This document shows, in pieces, positions 51,657 to 63,930 of a stretch of DNA of 64,000 nt. Source of the stretch: Takifugu bimaculatus. Taxonomy: Eukaryota; Chordata; Actinopteri; Tetraodontiformes; Tetraodontidae. A program made the position numbers and the translations under genes. The stretch lies in assembly GCA_004026145.2 (NCBI GenBank), contig CP034989.1, positions 7,570,396 through 7,634,395 on the forward strand, in the 5' to 3' direction. Positions within the stretch are counted from its first letter, which is position 1. Every line of letters begins with the position of its first letter. The notes below the pieces were generated by a model. The model was given only the letters and a program-made list of their open reading frames with translations. It did no database searches and was not told the DNA's origin.

Positions 51657-54263
51657 CTCAGTCATGCACCAGTTGGCTAATTCATCATCTAATAAAAGAG
51701 TTGTTCTGCATGTTGAGTAAATTTTGAATGCCCATCACATCTGCATCATAAATATAGCAGCAGATGGTTAGCGTAGCGCTGCTAGCCTAACCGGGCTAAA
51801 ATATCAAAGTAAAATAACTCATTTTTACACACTCTTCTGGTGTTTTTCACCATCTAGAAATAAAATGATATAATGACAGAAACAGTGCCCATCTGGCCCT
51901 TAAAACAGATTAAATAACAATGATTTTCTTCATCTACGCATGGTGAAGCTGCTGCTACATCCGTCGTCTCCAGTGAGAAACTGAGATTACACAGTGGTTG
52001 CACAATAACTGAGCCTGAGCTGAGCTCAGGTGTCCAAGTCACTGGGTTCAGATGTTTCTGATGCGCAAACACCCATAATGCACTGAAGTAGAAATAATCT
52101 CAGCCTCTCTCATAGGTCTTGGCCAACATTGTGGTACATAAATCTGCCCCATGTGTGTCCTCTTTGACCCAGGTCTTCACAGCACATAACGCTTTCTTAC
52201 TTTTTCATTTCTGCATTTTCAGAGGTGGATTTTGCCCTTTTCATGCTTAGTGCGCTCCTCACACCAAAATGCATCGCTCCATTGCTGGAGTGATGCTGCT
52301 GCTGCTGCTGCTGCTGCTGCGGAGAGTGAAAGGACCCCAGGCTTAAGAGCAAAACAAATTCACGCTTACATAACAGACTCTGCTGCTGAATTACACACTG
52401 CACAGGACAGTCCAGCAGGCCAAAAGTAATAGGGAGAACGGCAACAGTTCACCACGTTTTAATTGATACAGAATTAAATGACAACTCGCTGTTATCGTTC
52501 ATGCAGAGGGTGGGGCGAGTAGATGATATGTCACTCTCATATCTTCAACTGGGAACAAGCACTTGTAGCCCGTTAGCTTAGATTAGCATGAACCAAAATC
52601 AGCCCCAGATGGTTGCGAGGGTACTACACATTTCCTTCAAAGTGCCGTGTTTAGTTCCTTGTGGCCTACGTAGATGTCTGCAGAAACATGATACAGGCGT
52701 GACAAGAGGGCTGCTGGCGCTCTCCACCAGATCCAAAAGCTACCCTGACATCCAGACTCGCTGTTTAGAGATGCCAGCTGAATCCTACTGGGCTCCCTGT
52801 GGCCGCATCTGCGCAGCAAATAGTGTTTTGCATAACTGCTGTTGGCACAGCTTCATTCTGTTTTCAAGGGGAAGATAATTGGACTTATAATAAGGATTTG
52901 GGGCCTCTGCAAGGGCCGTTGAAAATTCTACATATGTATTAACTTTACACTGTGCTCTTTGAGTTTTGAAGCTTCTAATCTTCATGTAGATTAAGTAGTT
53001 TTGAGGTTGGTATGTATGATTTTGGAATCAGCTTTGTTGCCTTAGCGACGGTACAGACCTGCTGCTGTCTGCTATTTCAAATATGCTAACATGCACCTAG
53101 TGACACTACAGCTTTGCTAATTTGAAAAGGAGGATTTTTTCCTGCCATGAGTCCCTTGATTAACAAAAGCTAATACCTTTACATAAAGCTAAATCATCCA
53201 TCTAGCTCATTTTTTGGGGGAAAAAACAATTGATTCTTTCAGTCATATGTGTGCAAGTTTTTTCAGATTAGTAGCATCATGCTGCTCTTCCTCAAGGGAT
53301 TGTGATAATAAAAAGTTTAAATAATATTACAACAGCTTGTCAAACATCACCCTCTGCGTAGTTGCTCAAGACTGAGTTTAAATTGTCATTTCAATCAGAG
53401 AAAATAATTTTGAACACTAACAATAACAAACAAATGTTGCTATTGCTAGTGTTTTGGTTTTTACTTTGTTTATTATTGAGAAGCTAAATGATGACACTGA
53501 TAAGTTCTGTAATGTTGCATGTTATCTCAATCATCTTAGCTGCTAGCAAGCTAATTACCTGTAAACGTTCCTTACGAGAGGCCATTATTGGAGGGAAATG
53601 TGTCTTTATAAAATCCACTGCTCAAGATTATTTAAAAGCAGAATGTGTGAATTTTGTCCATTTTAATCCCATAAATACACAGGAAAAGATGATCACGTGA
53701 CTCCGAGGAAGCTGAGGAATAGTTTTAACTCATCAGATCATGTATTAAGAGGTTTCGGAAGCCTCTGGGGTTTGAGGCTATCTGTCATCTGATATGTCAA
53801 CCATGAAGCGTATCTAACAACCTGTCTGCACGAGAGTTCTGCAGTGGAGGATCCCTCCTCTGTGGGCTTCTCTCTGAATGTTTCATGAGCTTTTCCATGA
53901 GTTTAATATTCAAGACAGCTGCACATTAGTGCTAAAGCGGAAGCAGTGGTAACACTGTCAAATATATGCATGACACCGGAATTGTAGCACAGTAAGTGGT
54001 GTCATTCTTTCCCGGCATTAAATAATGTTATTACGGTGGCTGATGATGATGAGAAACAGCCTTAAATGACAGCCAAGCTCCAGAATAACCGCCTCAGCTC
54101 CACTCACCAGGTCTTTGGACGTGCCCAGTCTCTTCAGCCCATCCAGGGGCAGAAGGTCAGCGGAGTCCTTGTGTGTGAACTGGGTGGCTTGCTTCAGGCG
54201 CCTCTGCTGGTGCAGGATGGCTTTATCCCGGATGGCTAGCTCACTTTTCTTTGCCTCACTCAT
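42102..54263 (-). CDS. nrip2: Nuclear receptor interacting protein 2 (retropepsin-like fold)
   Basis: NRIP2 represses transcription with nuclear receptors such as RORbeta and has a DDI1/retropepsin-like domain. Six exons on the - strand: 54108-54263, 46518-46811, 43678-43760, 43399-43505, 43104-43156 and 42102-42218 (TGA), totalling 810 nt, 269 residues. Phases agree at all junctions. The N-terminus (QATQFTHKDSADLLPLDGLK, then RLGTSKDL and QPHSIVQRRLLEGN) and the C-terminus (CLGLQTLLELKCCLDL, DEELPFLSL) match my memory of human NRIP2 (281 residues). An acidic Ser/Glu tract fills residues 92-131. The retropepsin motif reads INTGSQ at 160-165, so the expected Asp is Asn161. I start at ATG 54261-54263; the upstream in-frame codon is GTG. 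A possible 36-nt extra exon (51555-51590) in the first intron is listed separately. Intron 1 is 7.3 kb. Confidence 0.93.
49597..49692. repeat. Compound tetranucleotide microsatellite (GGGA)(GGAT)(GGAC)
   Basis: Three tetranucleotide arrays follow each other directly: GGGA to about 49625, GGAT to about 49667, then GGAC to 49692. They differ by one base per unit, as expected from stepwise mutation and expansion. Confidence 0.95.
51505..51536. repeat. (CA)n microsatellite
   Basis: CA run with a CG interruption, in nrip2 intron 1. Confidence 0.95.
51555..51590 (-). other. Candidate 36-nt cassette exon in nrip2 intron 1
   Basis: On the - strand, CTCTCCTTGCAG precedes 36 nt ending CAG, followed by GTCAGTGAG. 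It keeps frame and would insert LSCQFAQVLLLQ between SKDL and QPHS. Known NRIP2 proteins join SKDL directly to QPHS, so this is either a facultative exon or chance splice-like sequence. It sits between a (CA)n and a (GT)n run. Confidence 0.25.
51616..51653. repeat. (GT)n microsatellite
   Basis: GT run of about 18 units, 80 bp from a CA run and complementary to it. Confidence 0.95.
52294..52320. repeat. (CTG)n trinucleotide repeat
   Basis: Nine GCT/CTG units inside nrip2 intron 1. On the - strand they read as CAG and produce a short polyglutamine frame with no exon context. Confidence 0.95.
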
Positions 54264-56042
54264 GGTTTTCCCTGGCACGGTGCGCGTACACTAGAGCTGA
54301 AACCTCCGAACAGGCGGCAGACGCGGTCTGAAGGGTGTCTGTGTGCAGAGAGGAGAATCCCCCAAAGGGCTGCTGTTTTAAGGCAACAGAAGACGCCCGC
54401 CTGTGGAGTGCGGTGCTGCGCTCTGGGCTGGCTGCGGTCTTTGTCATGAATCTGTCTCAGCAGCAGTTATTTTCCAGCTCTGGATGCTCCTCTGGTGTAG
54501 ACATGCATTTTCTTCACAATGTCAAGATCTCTTGTGTCTCTGGCTGAGGCTGGGGAGTAGGTGTGCCTCAGAGATGGTTTCCCCTCCCCTCAGCTCCGGC
54601 TGTCCTTGGTTATCTCTCTCTCTCTCTCTTTTCCTGGCTCTCTCTCCCCCCTCTCCTCTCTCTCTCTGAACCCTCCTCCTCCTAACACATTCTCAAAAAC
54701 AGACCACATTTTCTCACTTGACTCTCGCCTAAAAACATCTTCTTTGTCCTATTTCAGCCTTCTAAATATCATCAGCATTGTCTAGAATCGCCCCCCTACA
54801 TCACACAGCCCTAGCTTGCCGTGTACGCCGTTAGACCACGTTTGGCCTCCGCGACCACTGATCGTGGAAGTGTGAGAAATCAATGTGATCTGATGCCACA
54901 CAGACGGTCGATCCAGACCACTGCGGCCACAATTGATTTTATTTGCTTCCCAGGGGGAAGCCAGCATAAATTAAAGGCCCCAATTCGTAGCATCGGTTGG
55001 TCAATCAGTATCCACTGTAGGTTAAAAATATCCAAATGTTTGACCTCTGGTGTGACATTCTGAAATGAGTCAGTCTGTATTTATTTCATAGATGACGCAT
55101 TAGGCGTTACACTTATAAATGTGCGCTCTTCTATAGTGCATATTTAAATACTCACTTTTTATTTCAAGGAGTTCTTTTGAAGGTGATATGAAAATAAATG
55201 TCTGCCTGTTGAATGAGCATGTGCTGCCCCCTGCTGGACAGCGGTTTATTACATAATCACTGAAGGACAGGCACAAACAACATTAGCGGAAAGTGATGGA
55301 TTAATATGTATGTGTACTGCTGCAGGTTTGTTTTGGAGCAGCACAAGTTGACCCGGAAAGATTTTAGGGTTTAGAGTAAATAATAAAACCAATCCAGATG
55401 TTATCTTGTGAATCTGAAGCTATAATGGATGTATAACACAAAAAATAGCAAGACAAACCCCTGATCACCTTTATTCACATCTTTCCACATTTCAGAGGAG
55501 TCAAATAATCCACAATATGCACAATCAAACAGCAGATTTTGATAGTTGTTAGAAAGGGAAGCAAATGCATTTTGTGCTTTTGAAGTATTTAGCAACTTAA
55601 CTGAGGTTGCAGAAGGCACGTGTGTATGAGTCCAGTTTCTGTGGACTCATGTCAGAGCTTCATTAAAAATGGCAGTGTAAAACCAAAGCCATTTTAAGAT
55701 AATATTGACTGCTATATACAACTGCATCTGCATACAACTGCTTTTTAAGGTTTGTAGTGAGTTTCTATATATATATATATATATACTGTATATATATACC
55801 CTTATATATACCTTTTATTTGTGTAAACAGAGCTGCCACTTTGCGGTGGTGATGTTTTTGGAGCTAGAGGTCGGGAAGTGGAGATGCAGGCAGCGGAGGT
55901 GGGACTTGGGGCTTCAAGCTTTACTGATGGCAAATATTTAAAAGTGATATAGGACACCGCCACCAGGGGGCGCCTAACAAAACTCGAGTTCTAAGTTTGA
56001 GTAGCTCTTGAAATCTGCAGAAATAGTTATTTATCTATGCCT
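54264..56042. other. Region upstream of nrip2 and downstream of klhl42
   Basis: No coding exon was recognised. The part next to 54,263 should hold the nrip2 promoter and 5'UTR. CT-rich runs lie at 54,611-54,669 and a TA run at about 55,768-55,800. Confidence 0.5.
55768..55800. repeat. (TA)n microsatellite
   Basis: TATA run interrupted once by CTG. Confidence 0.9.
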
Positions 56043-56048
56043 TTTATT
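56043..56048 (-). terminator. klhl42: Candidate polyadenylation signal of klhl42
   Basis: TTTATT on the + strand is AATAAA for klhl42, about 365 nt after its stop codon. Other TTTATT copies lie further on. Confidence 0.35.
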
Positions 56049-56410
56049 GGCCCCTACGGATGTAAGCGTTATGGAAGAAACATCCAGGCCCCTTAAAGCA
56101 TCTTAAAGTTTAACATTTGACCTGTTAAACAAGTCAGAGTTAGAGCAGTCTGAAATGATCTGTCATGAGGGTACACAGTGCAAGGACATGGAGGATTTGT
56201 TTAAAGAGACGTTGAGGATCCCTTACGAACAACTTGTAAACAGTTTTTTCCCCCAGACAAACACAGTGTGTTGCACGTTCGGCTCACGGACTTTTCTTCT
56301 TATCCCAAACGGTTGTTTACATCCACTGCAACATGTGCAAAGTAGTGTCGTAGTGTTCTTTCACTGAACTCGAAAGTCATTCTCACGGGCTCCGCCTGTG
56401 ACGGTGCAGC

Positions 56411-58372
56411 TCACAGCACGTTCGGGAGGTAAAGCGAACACAGCAGCATGTTCTGGCCCAGAGCTGGGAAGCGTCTGAAGGCCTCCCAGGCATCTGAGAA
56501 GATGTTGTACTTGAGAAAGACCCGGTGCTCCAGGCTGGTGGGCAGGCTGACGTCGCGGCTCATGATGTAGATCCCATCGTTGTGCAGTGTGCACGTCAGG
56601 TTCAGGCCCGACTTGGATGTGTTCTCCTTCAGGTGGATCCACTCACTCGTAGTGACGTTGTAGGACTGCACCGTCAGCATATCCTCTGTCTGACTGGGTC
56701 GCCGCAACTGCCAGCCATCTTCTAACTCGTGGGTGTAGCCGCCCACCAAGAAGATGGTGTCCTCCACAGAAAGCATCTGCTGCTTGCGAATGTGCACAGG
56801 GACACGGCCGGAACACCACCCACGCGTCCGAGGTGGGACAGTAGCGAAGGATATTCGTGTTTCTTTCTGTTAGACACGTACAGAAAAAGACAACAAAGGA
56901 AGAAACACAACCTGAGTTAAGACTTCAACATGTGACATGTGTTCATGTTGTCGGCAAAGCGCTCAGTCTCCAGGAAGGACCAGGGGCGTGGAAACAAAAG
57001 CCGGTACCACAAAGGCAGCACAAAATCCCTCTAGATGGTTGTGGATCAAACAGAGCCGGCCATGTGATGCTGGCACACCAGCCAGGATTTAATGAGCTCT
57101 GGGGTTGTTGTCTGGATAACAATAAATGACAACATTATATTGTATATAGCTGGTGACCGACACTAATTCACTTCCTCCTATAGACAAATAGAACTGACAG
57201 TCAGTTCTATTTGTCTAACAGTTACTGACTGAATGTTTGGCTTGTTTATAAGAATTCATTGTGAAGTTGTTCATTGATTTGAAATGTGCCAAGGGCAACA
57301 TTTAGATCGATAAAGGCCGTAAATCCGGTCAGACTAACCTCTTGCCGTGTATCCACCCATGACGTAGATCATCCCCTGACATTCACAGGCAGAGAATTCA
57401 GCCAGCGGGTCAGGCATGGATGACACGCAGGTCCACCAGTCCTGTTCTGGACTGTAACACTCCACCGTGCCCAGACACTGTCCTCCAACGGCGTAAAGCT
57501 TCCCTTCCACTGCCAGCAGCTTTAGGTTGGACCTGTTGGGGAAGGCATGATAAAAAATGAATCAGGATGGGTTGATGTTTGACATGGGCTGAGCGGGCCG
57601 GGTTCTACCTCTTTTGGTTAAGTGGAGCCACCTGGTTCCACTCGTTCCGACATGGGTTGTAACAGTGCACCGCAGAGATCTCCTGACTCGTCATCCTGTA
57701 TCCGCCGACGATGAACAGATAGTTATCGAGGATGGCTGACCCGTACCCTCTGACGTTGGTCATATCTGGGGGCAGGTTATTTGCCAGAGGTTTCCATCGC
57801 TGCTCCACCTCTCCGTACCTCAGCATGGACCAGGGCTCATCCTGATCCGGCACATCCAGTGACAGACAGCTGAAGTCTCCAATGGCTACAAGGGTGGCAG
57901 TGCCTTTCATCCGCATCTCCTTGACTTGGTTTCTGACCGCAGAGGGAAGGCTGATAAACTCTGGACGCTTCAGCATGGGGTGGTAGTAGCAGCTCATATA
58001 TTTGAGGCAGGCATTATGCAGATCGTGAGTACCGTAAACTTCAGAGAGGCTGTACAGATCCACACAGTTATCCAGGCGGATCTCGGATGTGAGCAGCTTA
58101 AGGATAGATGTAACCTGCAAGAAGGAAGCCGTCTCAATCAGATCCTCCAAAGTCTCGTTGACGATCTGAACCTTGGATGTGTTGATGAACTCCAGGACCA
58201 GTTCCAGGCCTGGAACGCTGAGCCCCTGCAGCTGCACAGAATCCTCAGTGGATTCCTTCATTCCGGAGCTGTACAACGCACGGAAGTAGTCGCTCTTCTC
58301 TATCAGTTTCTTTTTATTTACCTCATATATTTTGTCATCCATGACGATAGCGATAACCTGGTCGGATGACAT
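56411..58372 (-). CDS. klhl42: Kelch-like family member 42 (BTB-Kelch CUL3 adaptor) with a frameshift
   Basis: KLHL42 is a substrate adaptor of CUL3 ubiquitin ligase and is reported to target katanin p60. Three - strand exons: 57609-58372, 57339-57532 and 56411-56866. Exon 1 encodes the BTB domain (VIAIVMDDKIYEVNKKKLIE, residues about 6-25, through SYFRALYSSGM-like core), the BACK-like helices and the first Kelch repeat (NVRGYGSAILDNYLFIVGGY). Exon 2 gives SNLKLLAVEGKLYAVGGQ and FSACECQGMIYVMGGYTAR. Exon 3 carries RNTNILRYCPTSDAW, then VHIRKQQMLSVEDTIFLVGG and SKSGLNLTCTLHNDGIYIMS, ending CSLYLPNVL. The exons sum to 1,414 nt, one base too many: exon 3 shifts frame by +1 near 56797-56803, before VHIRKQQM. 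As written, the protein would lose its last ~130 residues, including several Kelch repeats. It may be an assembly error or a real break. The N-terminal region lacks the insertion of human KLHL42 (505 residues). Confidence 0.93.
57181..57217. repeat. Perfect inverted repeat, 18-bp arms with a 1-nt centre
   Basis: TAGACAAATAGAACTGAC (57181-57198) is followed by A (57199) and by its exact reverse complement (57200-57217). It lies in intron 2 of klhl42. Confidence 0.95.
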
Positions 58373-59700
58373 GATAAAGCTAATTCGCCGTTTTCGTCCT
58401 TTAAGGCTGAGGTTTGTTGTGCTTGGCCTTTGAGCAGCCTCTTTTGCGAGTCACCGTTTACATTTCATCGTCTGGGGAGCTCTGTAACCGGTCTATATAT
58501 GGCAATGCTCAGCCCATAGATCGCCACGGGGCCATATTCCTTAGCGGTTATTTCCTATCCAGTTATTCACCCCAAAAAAATTCAACGGCAGCTAAATAAA
58601 TAGGGGAAAACGAATCTTTCTTTTAAATTGTCATTCCCTGGAGGTCCGAGTGAAAAGCAATATGCTAAGATGTTTGAGGCAAATTAAACTTTTAAATAAG
58701 AAGCAGAAATTTCCGTTGTATTTTCTCTCTTGGGGCGCACTGCAGAACTGTCAAATTTAACTGTTTTGGTCTACGCAACTTCCGGCTCGACGCAATTTCT
58801 TCTTCTTCACCCCATGAAATGGGACGCATGTATGGTGTAGTGCTGCCCTCCAGAGTCCAGAAGTGTTACTCCACTTGGTTTAACAAGTCGAGCGACACCG
58901 TAATATAATATTCAAATGAAGCGTATTCTTATCTTTTAACCCTTTTATTGTAAGTACGGTACAGCGCCAGCATAAACCCTTGCTATATAATTTGGCTTAT
59001 TTTTAGATACACCCATTTATTTGATAAGGCCTGGCATATTATTGTGTTGATGCGAGTATTTTTTTTAACTCCCATCGAAAATATTGACCATTGTGTAATG
59101 ATCATGATCTTTGCCAATAATATACGAAAGAAAAGTGGCAGATGAAGGACATTTTGCACCACTTACTGTAAACACTATCCACCATGTAGCACTAGTTTTG
59201 CTTTGAGAAGTCATGTTGTCATATAGGTTTCACCTTAAGTGACTTTGTGGCTTTTTAAAATCTCAAACCGTTGGTCTTGATTAAATCATTTAGACTCTAG
59301 CTGAGACGATTTACGTTAGTGAAATTACAAACATTAAACGTGGCTGGGGTTGGTGCTTTCACACTAAAAGCAGGTACTATCCATTGCTGATTAAACACAA
59401 ATCTATACAGTGATGAACGACAATAAAGACTAAAAATATTTACTAATGTAGCTAATTTGTTGTATAACAACATGCCTAGAAAGAAAAATATGGATATTTT
59501 CCACATGAGTTTATCGTGAGATTTATTTTGAAGGCTTAAAACGGAAATTGAATCTGCCTTGTTGGTTTTATGAGCTTGACAGGTGCATCGGACAGACAAA
59601 CCCGCGACACACACGCGCGCACACACACACAGACTTCGGCATCGTATATAATATTTGTAGGTCCAGACAGGGGAGAGACGGGTGTTTGTAATCCGAGGTG
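58373..59700. promoter_or_regulatory. Head-to-head intergenic region of klhl42 and elapor2
   Basis: A 1.3-kb gap between two divergent start codons, so it should contain both promoters. No coding exon, TATA box or clear CpG island was identified, apart from a moderately GC-rich patch near 59,590-59,800. A short CA run is present at about 59,617-59,630. Confidence 0.45.
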
Positions 59701-62700
59701 ATGATGCGGGGGCGGGCGTGGGTCACCTGCGTCTCCCGCTGTCTGTTGCTGCTCATCACCGCTCCATCAGTGTCCGCTAAAGAGCTGCGGCCGTGCGATG
59801 AGGTGAGTGCGCTCTTTTGGAGTGCCTTTATCAGAATAAAGCGACTCACAATTGCCTGTCAAAATAAAAAAAAATCATCCCAACCTGCTTTAGTGGTCGC
59901 AATATGACAACGAAAGCATCTTGAATCAACAAATATTTTGCATCAGCGGCGCCACCGCGCTCGGCCGACGTTGATCGGCTTAAAGTGCGCTTTATGTTGA
60001 ATATAAACACGCTCATAAAGAGATGACGCTGTCGGCTGGCTCCCATCCCGTTTCTGGGCAGCCTCCTTTGCGTCGGCTGGAATCGAATTACCCGCTAAAG
60101 ATGTGAGGGAACCGGACAGTCATTGTTGAGTACAGTTAATAGGATATCGGAACGTATTTCTAATGTTCAAGCATTAGCTTTGCTTTTTGTGCGTGTCATC
60201 ATTTTTATTATTATTTTTAAAAATCGCCCCTTAGTTGCTAAGAAAACAGGTTTGCTGACCTTCCAAACAAAGCAGCAAATGATCTCTCAAGCAGGTATAT
60301 CTTGAGTTTTGTTGTTAAAATGTTCCCTGACCTAAAAAATATCTTTAAAAGAATAAATGAATAATTACAATTGGTTTGACTATAGACACAGTCATATCGT
60401 GCTGAGTACCTTCATATATGTACATGTATTGCTTTTTGATGGATTGTTTACATTGTGATATCTTCCTCACTTGCTGGCGCCCTCTTCTGACTGACTGCAG
60501 TACATGCCATTACCTCCCTCTATCCCCTCAGTCAGTATACGTCGAACACAGTAGCTGCTCCTTTTACCCTGTTACACAGCAGTTACTCTCACTGCCGGTT
60601 GCTGGGCTACATGCTAATGAAGTGGTGGAGCGCTTATGAGGCGATCCATGATTTGTTTATTTATGTCTGTGTTGGGAGGCTGGGGGGTGGCAGCAGGCTC
60701 AATGGCCATTTCTGCTGTTACACAAAGGCACCAGCTTATCTGTTCTGCACACGTACAGATGCCCCTTATCTGCAGCACCTGATGAATTTTGCTGTAGACA
60801 CGGAGTTATTTTCCGCAATTGTTCCCATCTTCTTTTGGCTGCTGCTTAAATGTCAGGACGTCGCAACGAATGCTCACTGGCCTATTATAGGTCAGCTATA
60901 TGTGAGCAGCTTCAGTTTTCTGCCCATATTCTTATCAAGGAACAATAAATGCATTTTTTTCAAACCTCAAGCCCCATAAAGTTGTTAAATTAGAAGTGCA
61001 AATCGGATCTTTTTGTCCAAAGTGCGTTCTTGGCGCTTGATCCTTGAGCCCCACGTCCACCTCTGGGTGGCTGCAGATGTTTCTGCGGGGCCTCATCGTA
61101 ACCTGCTTTGGACAGAATGTTCTTCACAATCAATGCAAACACCCATGTCATAACCAGACAAAAGCAGCTCTACAGTGGAACTGCTGTTCCTAATGGGCCA
61201 ATACTGTTCCAGCAGCTGGTCGTCATGGCGACCAGGGTTAGCCGCCACCACGGCCTCACTGCTCCATCCTCCCCCTCTTGACCGACCTTTGCTTTTATAC
61301 GAAACCAGTTTCATGTTTGCCGAGTAATTTGCCCTGCAGGTGTGTCGTGATACTTCTATCAGCTTCCATTTTGGCTTTATTAGCAGTTTAAGTATGTCCA
61401 GTTTGTTTGTTTTTTTGATTGGTAAACTTGTCTGAAAGCCCCGATTCTGCATATTCTCCTTATTTTTTTATATGTCTTGTGCAGACGGATTACTACTACC
61501 AGTACACAGAGTGTGACAGCACGGGGTCCCGATGGAGGGTCGCCATTCCTCTGAATCCAGGCTCCTGTTTAGACCTCCCGCCTCCCACCAGAGGAACAGA
61601 GTGCTGTAGGTACCATCTGCATGTGTGTGGGTGTGCGTTTCCACATCCGTGTGACTGCTCTTCTATTTTCCCGCAGCTTTCTCCTGTCCGGCTGGGATGT
61701 TTTTAGAGATGAACAGTCAGCGCTGCACGCCATGCGAGGCCGGGTCCTACTCGTTGGGCAGCAGCCTTCGTTTCGACCAATGGGACGTCATCCCTGCAGG
61801 TTTCATCAATCTGGCCAGCTTCCTGGACCCAGGACCAAGTGGGGAGGATGTTCAGGCCTGCAACAGGTGACATCAACACACACAGCTCACCTCAGAATCA
61901 TGGAAACTGGCAAACATCTGTGTTTACGCTGTCCTCTGTTTGCGTTGCAGCTCCTCATGGACGCCTCAGGGTGTGTATCTGGAGTCTAATCGGGACGAAT
62001 GCACAGTGTCACTGGTTTACGCCGTCCATTTGGAAAAACAAGGCTCCGTCTCCTTCACCTACCAGTACCCCGACAACAACATCTTCTTTGAGTTTTACGT
62101 GAGGCTTGATCATAATGTTATGCCGTAACAGACTGGCTTCTGAACATGCTGGATTATTGTCTAAAGAGTTAATACAATGATGTGGATCCTATTTTAAGGT
62201 CCAGAATGAGCAGTGTCAGGAAATGGTCCAGACTGATGACCAAAAGTGGATTAAAGTGACCAGCAACGGCGGCTGGGACACACACACAGTGAGTACCTGC
62301 TCCTGCTGAGATGTCACGACTGTTAAACTAAAGCAGGCTTATTCAACCGGTGGTCTGCGGGCCAGTTCCGGCCCACCAGTCACCTCAGACTGGCACCCCA
62401 GTGGGTTCAAAATACCACAATTTATTCTATTCTTCCAGAGCACACCGTGCACTTGACTTGAGGCAATTATGGCTGTTACTAACTTTATCAGGGGATGTTC
62501 GGATCAGCGCCCACACCAGCGACTCCGGTTTCTCTCACATTCATACCATAATAATCAATGCTCCCGCCTCCTTGATGAATGAGCGATTGCAGTCGTCTTT
62601 GCTGTTTGTCGATATGAACCATCTTTCTCTGTCCTCGCTCAGGGAGATGTAATCTCTTGCCTTGCCTAAAATCTTAGCTGCACCTGTGTCTCTGTTTCCT

Positions 62701-63930
62701 CATGGAAAGTTGCTCATCCCGGCGCTCATTTGAACGTTTCTATTTCTCTAGAGAGTATTTTGCAGTAGGAGTGTCAAATGTTCAGCTAGAAACGTGCCAA
62801 AATAAAAGCCTGAAGATCCTCCACTGTCCCTGTGTGCCTGTTTTATTCGGTTCCAGGTGAATCTCAAGTCTGGTACAAACATCCTGTACTGGAGGACCAC
62901 TGGTATCCTGGTCGGAGGGAAGATGGTGAAACCAGTGTTGCTGAAGAACATTCAGATCGAAGGTAAACTCAGCCAAACCACAACCGCTCTGTCTGAGCAG
63001 TACGATACTTTACAGGTGAAATGTTCTCCTCCCTCTAGGGGTTGCCTACACTTCTGAGTGTTTCCCATGTAGGCCCGGCGGGTTCAGCCCGGCGCCCGGC
63101 TCTTCATCCTGCGAACCGTGTCCCAGCAACACCTTCTCCATTAAGGGGGCGTCCTCCTGCACGCTGTGCCCTGAGCACCATTACTCACGTATGTGACAGC
63201 TGCAACCTGTGAAAGTCCACATTGTTGCCTTCTGCAAAAGGGAAAGTGACAAAGAAGAAGTTTTTTCTCCCTTTTTTCCACCCTGCCAGGTGAGGGATGG
63301 GCAGAGTGTAAGGTGAGACCACCATGCTCTGAGAAGGACTACTTCCAGATCCACACGGCATGCGACAGCGAAGGGAGGGTCAGTTCACTTCTCTTTCTTC
63401 TCTTTCACCGATCCACCTCCATCCATCACTTCTGTGGGGTTTCTTTTGCAGACGCAGGTGCTGTATCGTTGGGTGGAGCCTAAAATCTGCGTGGAGAACA
63501 CCACAGGCGCTGTGGCGCTGCCTCCCATGGGCCAGAGAGAGCCGTGCCCTCCCTGCAACCCCGGCTACCACAACAGCAACGACTCCACCTGTTTTCCGTG
63601 TCCACCTGGAACCCACTCAGATGGCACCAACGGTAACCCTGGACCGTTCCCTTGGCAACCCCAAAGCATTTTTATCTGTCTTAGAAAAGTGCATGGACAC
63701 AGACATGTTCTGGACAACAGCATCTGCTCACACACCTGCAAACACGGAGGAGGGAACATCATTGTTGTGCTTAAATATGGCTCTTTGTGTTTGCGTCCCA
63801 GAATGCACTGCGTGTCCTGCGGGTACAGAGCCAGTGCTGGGTTATGAGTATAAATGGTGGAACGTGCTGCCTTCTAATATGAAGACTTCCTGTTTCAACG
63901 TGGGCAATTCCAAATGTGACAATATGAACG
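59701..63930 (+). CDS. elapor2: Endosome/lysosome-associated apoptosis and autophagy regulator family member 2, 5' part
   Basis: ELAPOR2 (KIAA1324L) is a large type I membrane protein with a Cys-rich, mannose-6-phosphate-receptor-like ectodomain; its relatives act in the endosome-lysosome and in BMP signalling. Exons seen: 59701-59802, 61485-61605, 61677-61866, 61951-62098, 62199-62288, 62857-62962, 63039-63188, 63290-63378, 63452-63632, 63802-63930. Phases agree at every junction, and the last ends in phase 1, so the gene continues to the right. About 435 residues are visible, of roughly 1,000. Residues 1-26 look like a signal peptide (CLLLLITAPSVSA). ELAPOR2 is favoured over ELAPOR1 by ESNRDECTVSLVYAVHL, DNNIFFEF, LKSGTNILYWRTTGIL and NMKTSCFNVGNSKCD. 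The second exon uses donor GTGCT|GTAGGT; this restores ECSFSC, as in the family. Two tandem ATGs open the frame. Confidence 0.93.
62337..62425. repeat. Possible repeat fragment in an elapor2 intron
   Basis: CAGGCTTATTCAACCGGTGG followed by TCTGCGGGCCAGTTCCGGCCC resembles a repeat end widespread in vertebrate genomes ('ggtccgcgggccag..ccggccc'). I recall it as linked to hAT-type DNA transposons but cannot confirm this. Confidence 0.35.

Noticed and set aside
52197..52403. Short frame with eight consecutive Gln
   Set aside because: Comes from the CTG/CAG repeat in nrip2 intron 1; no matching splice sites in frame.
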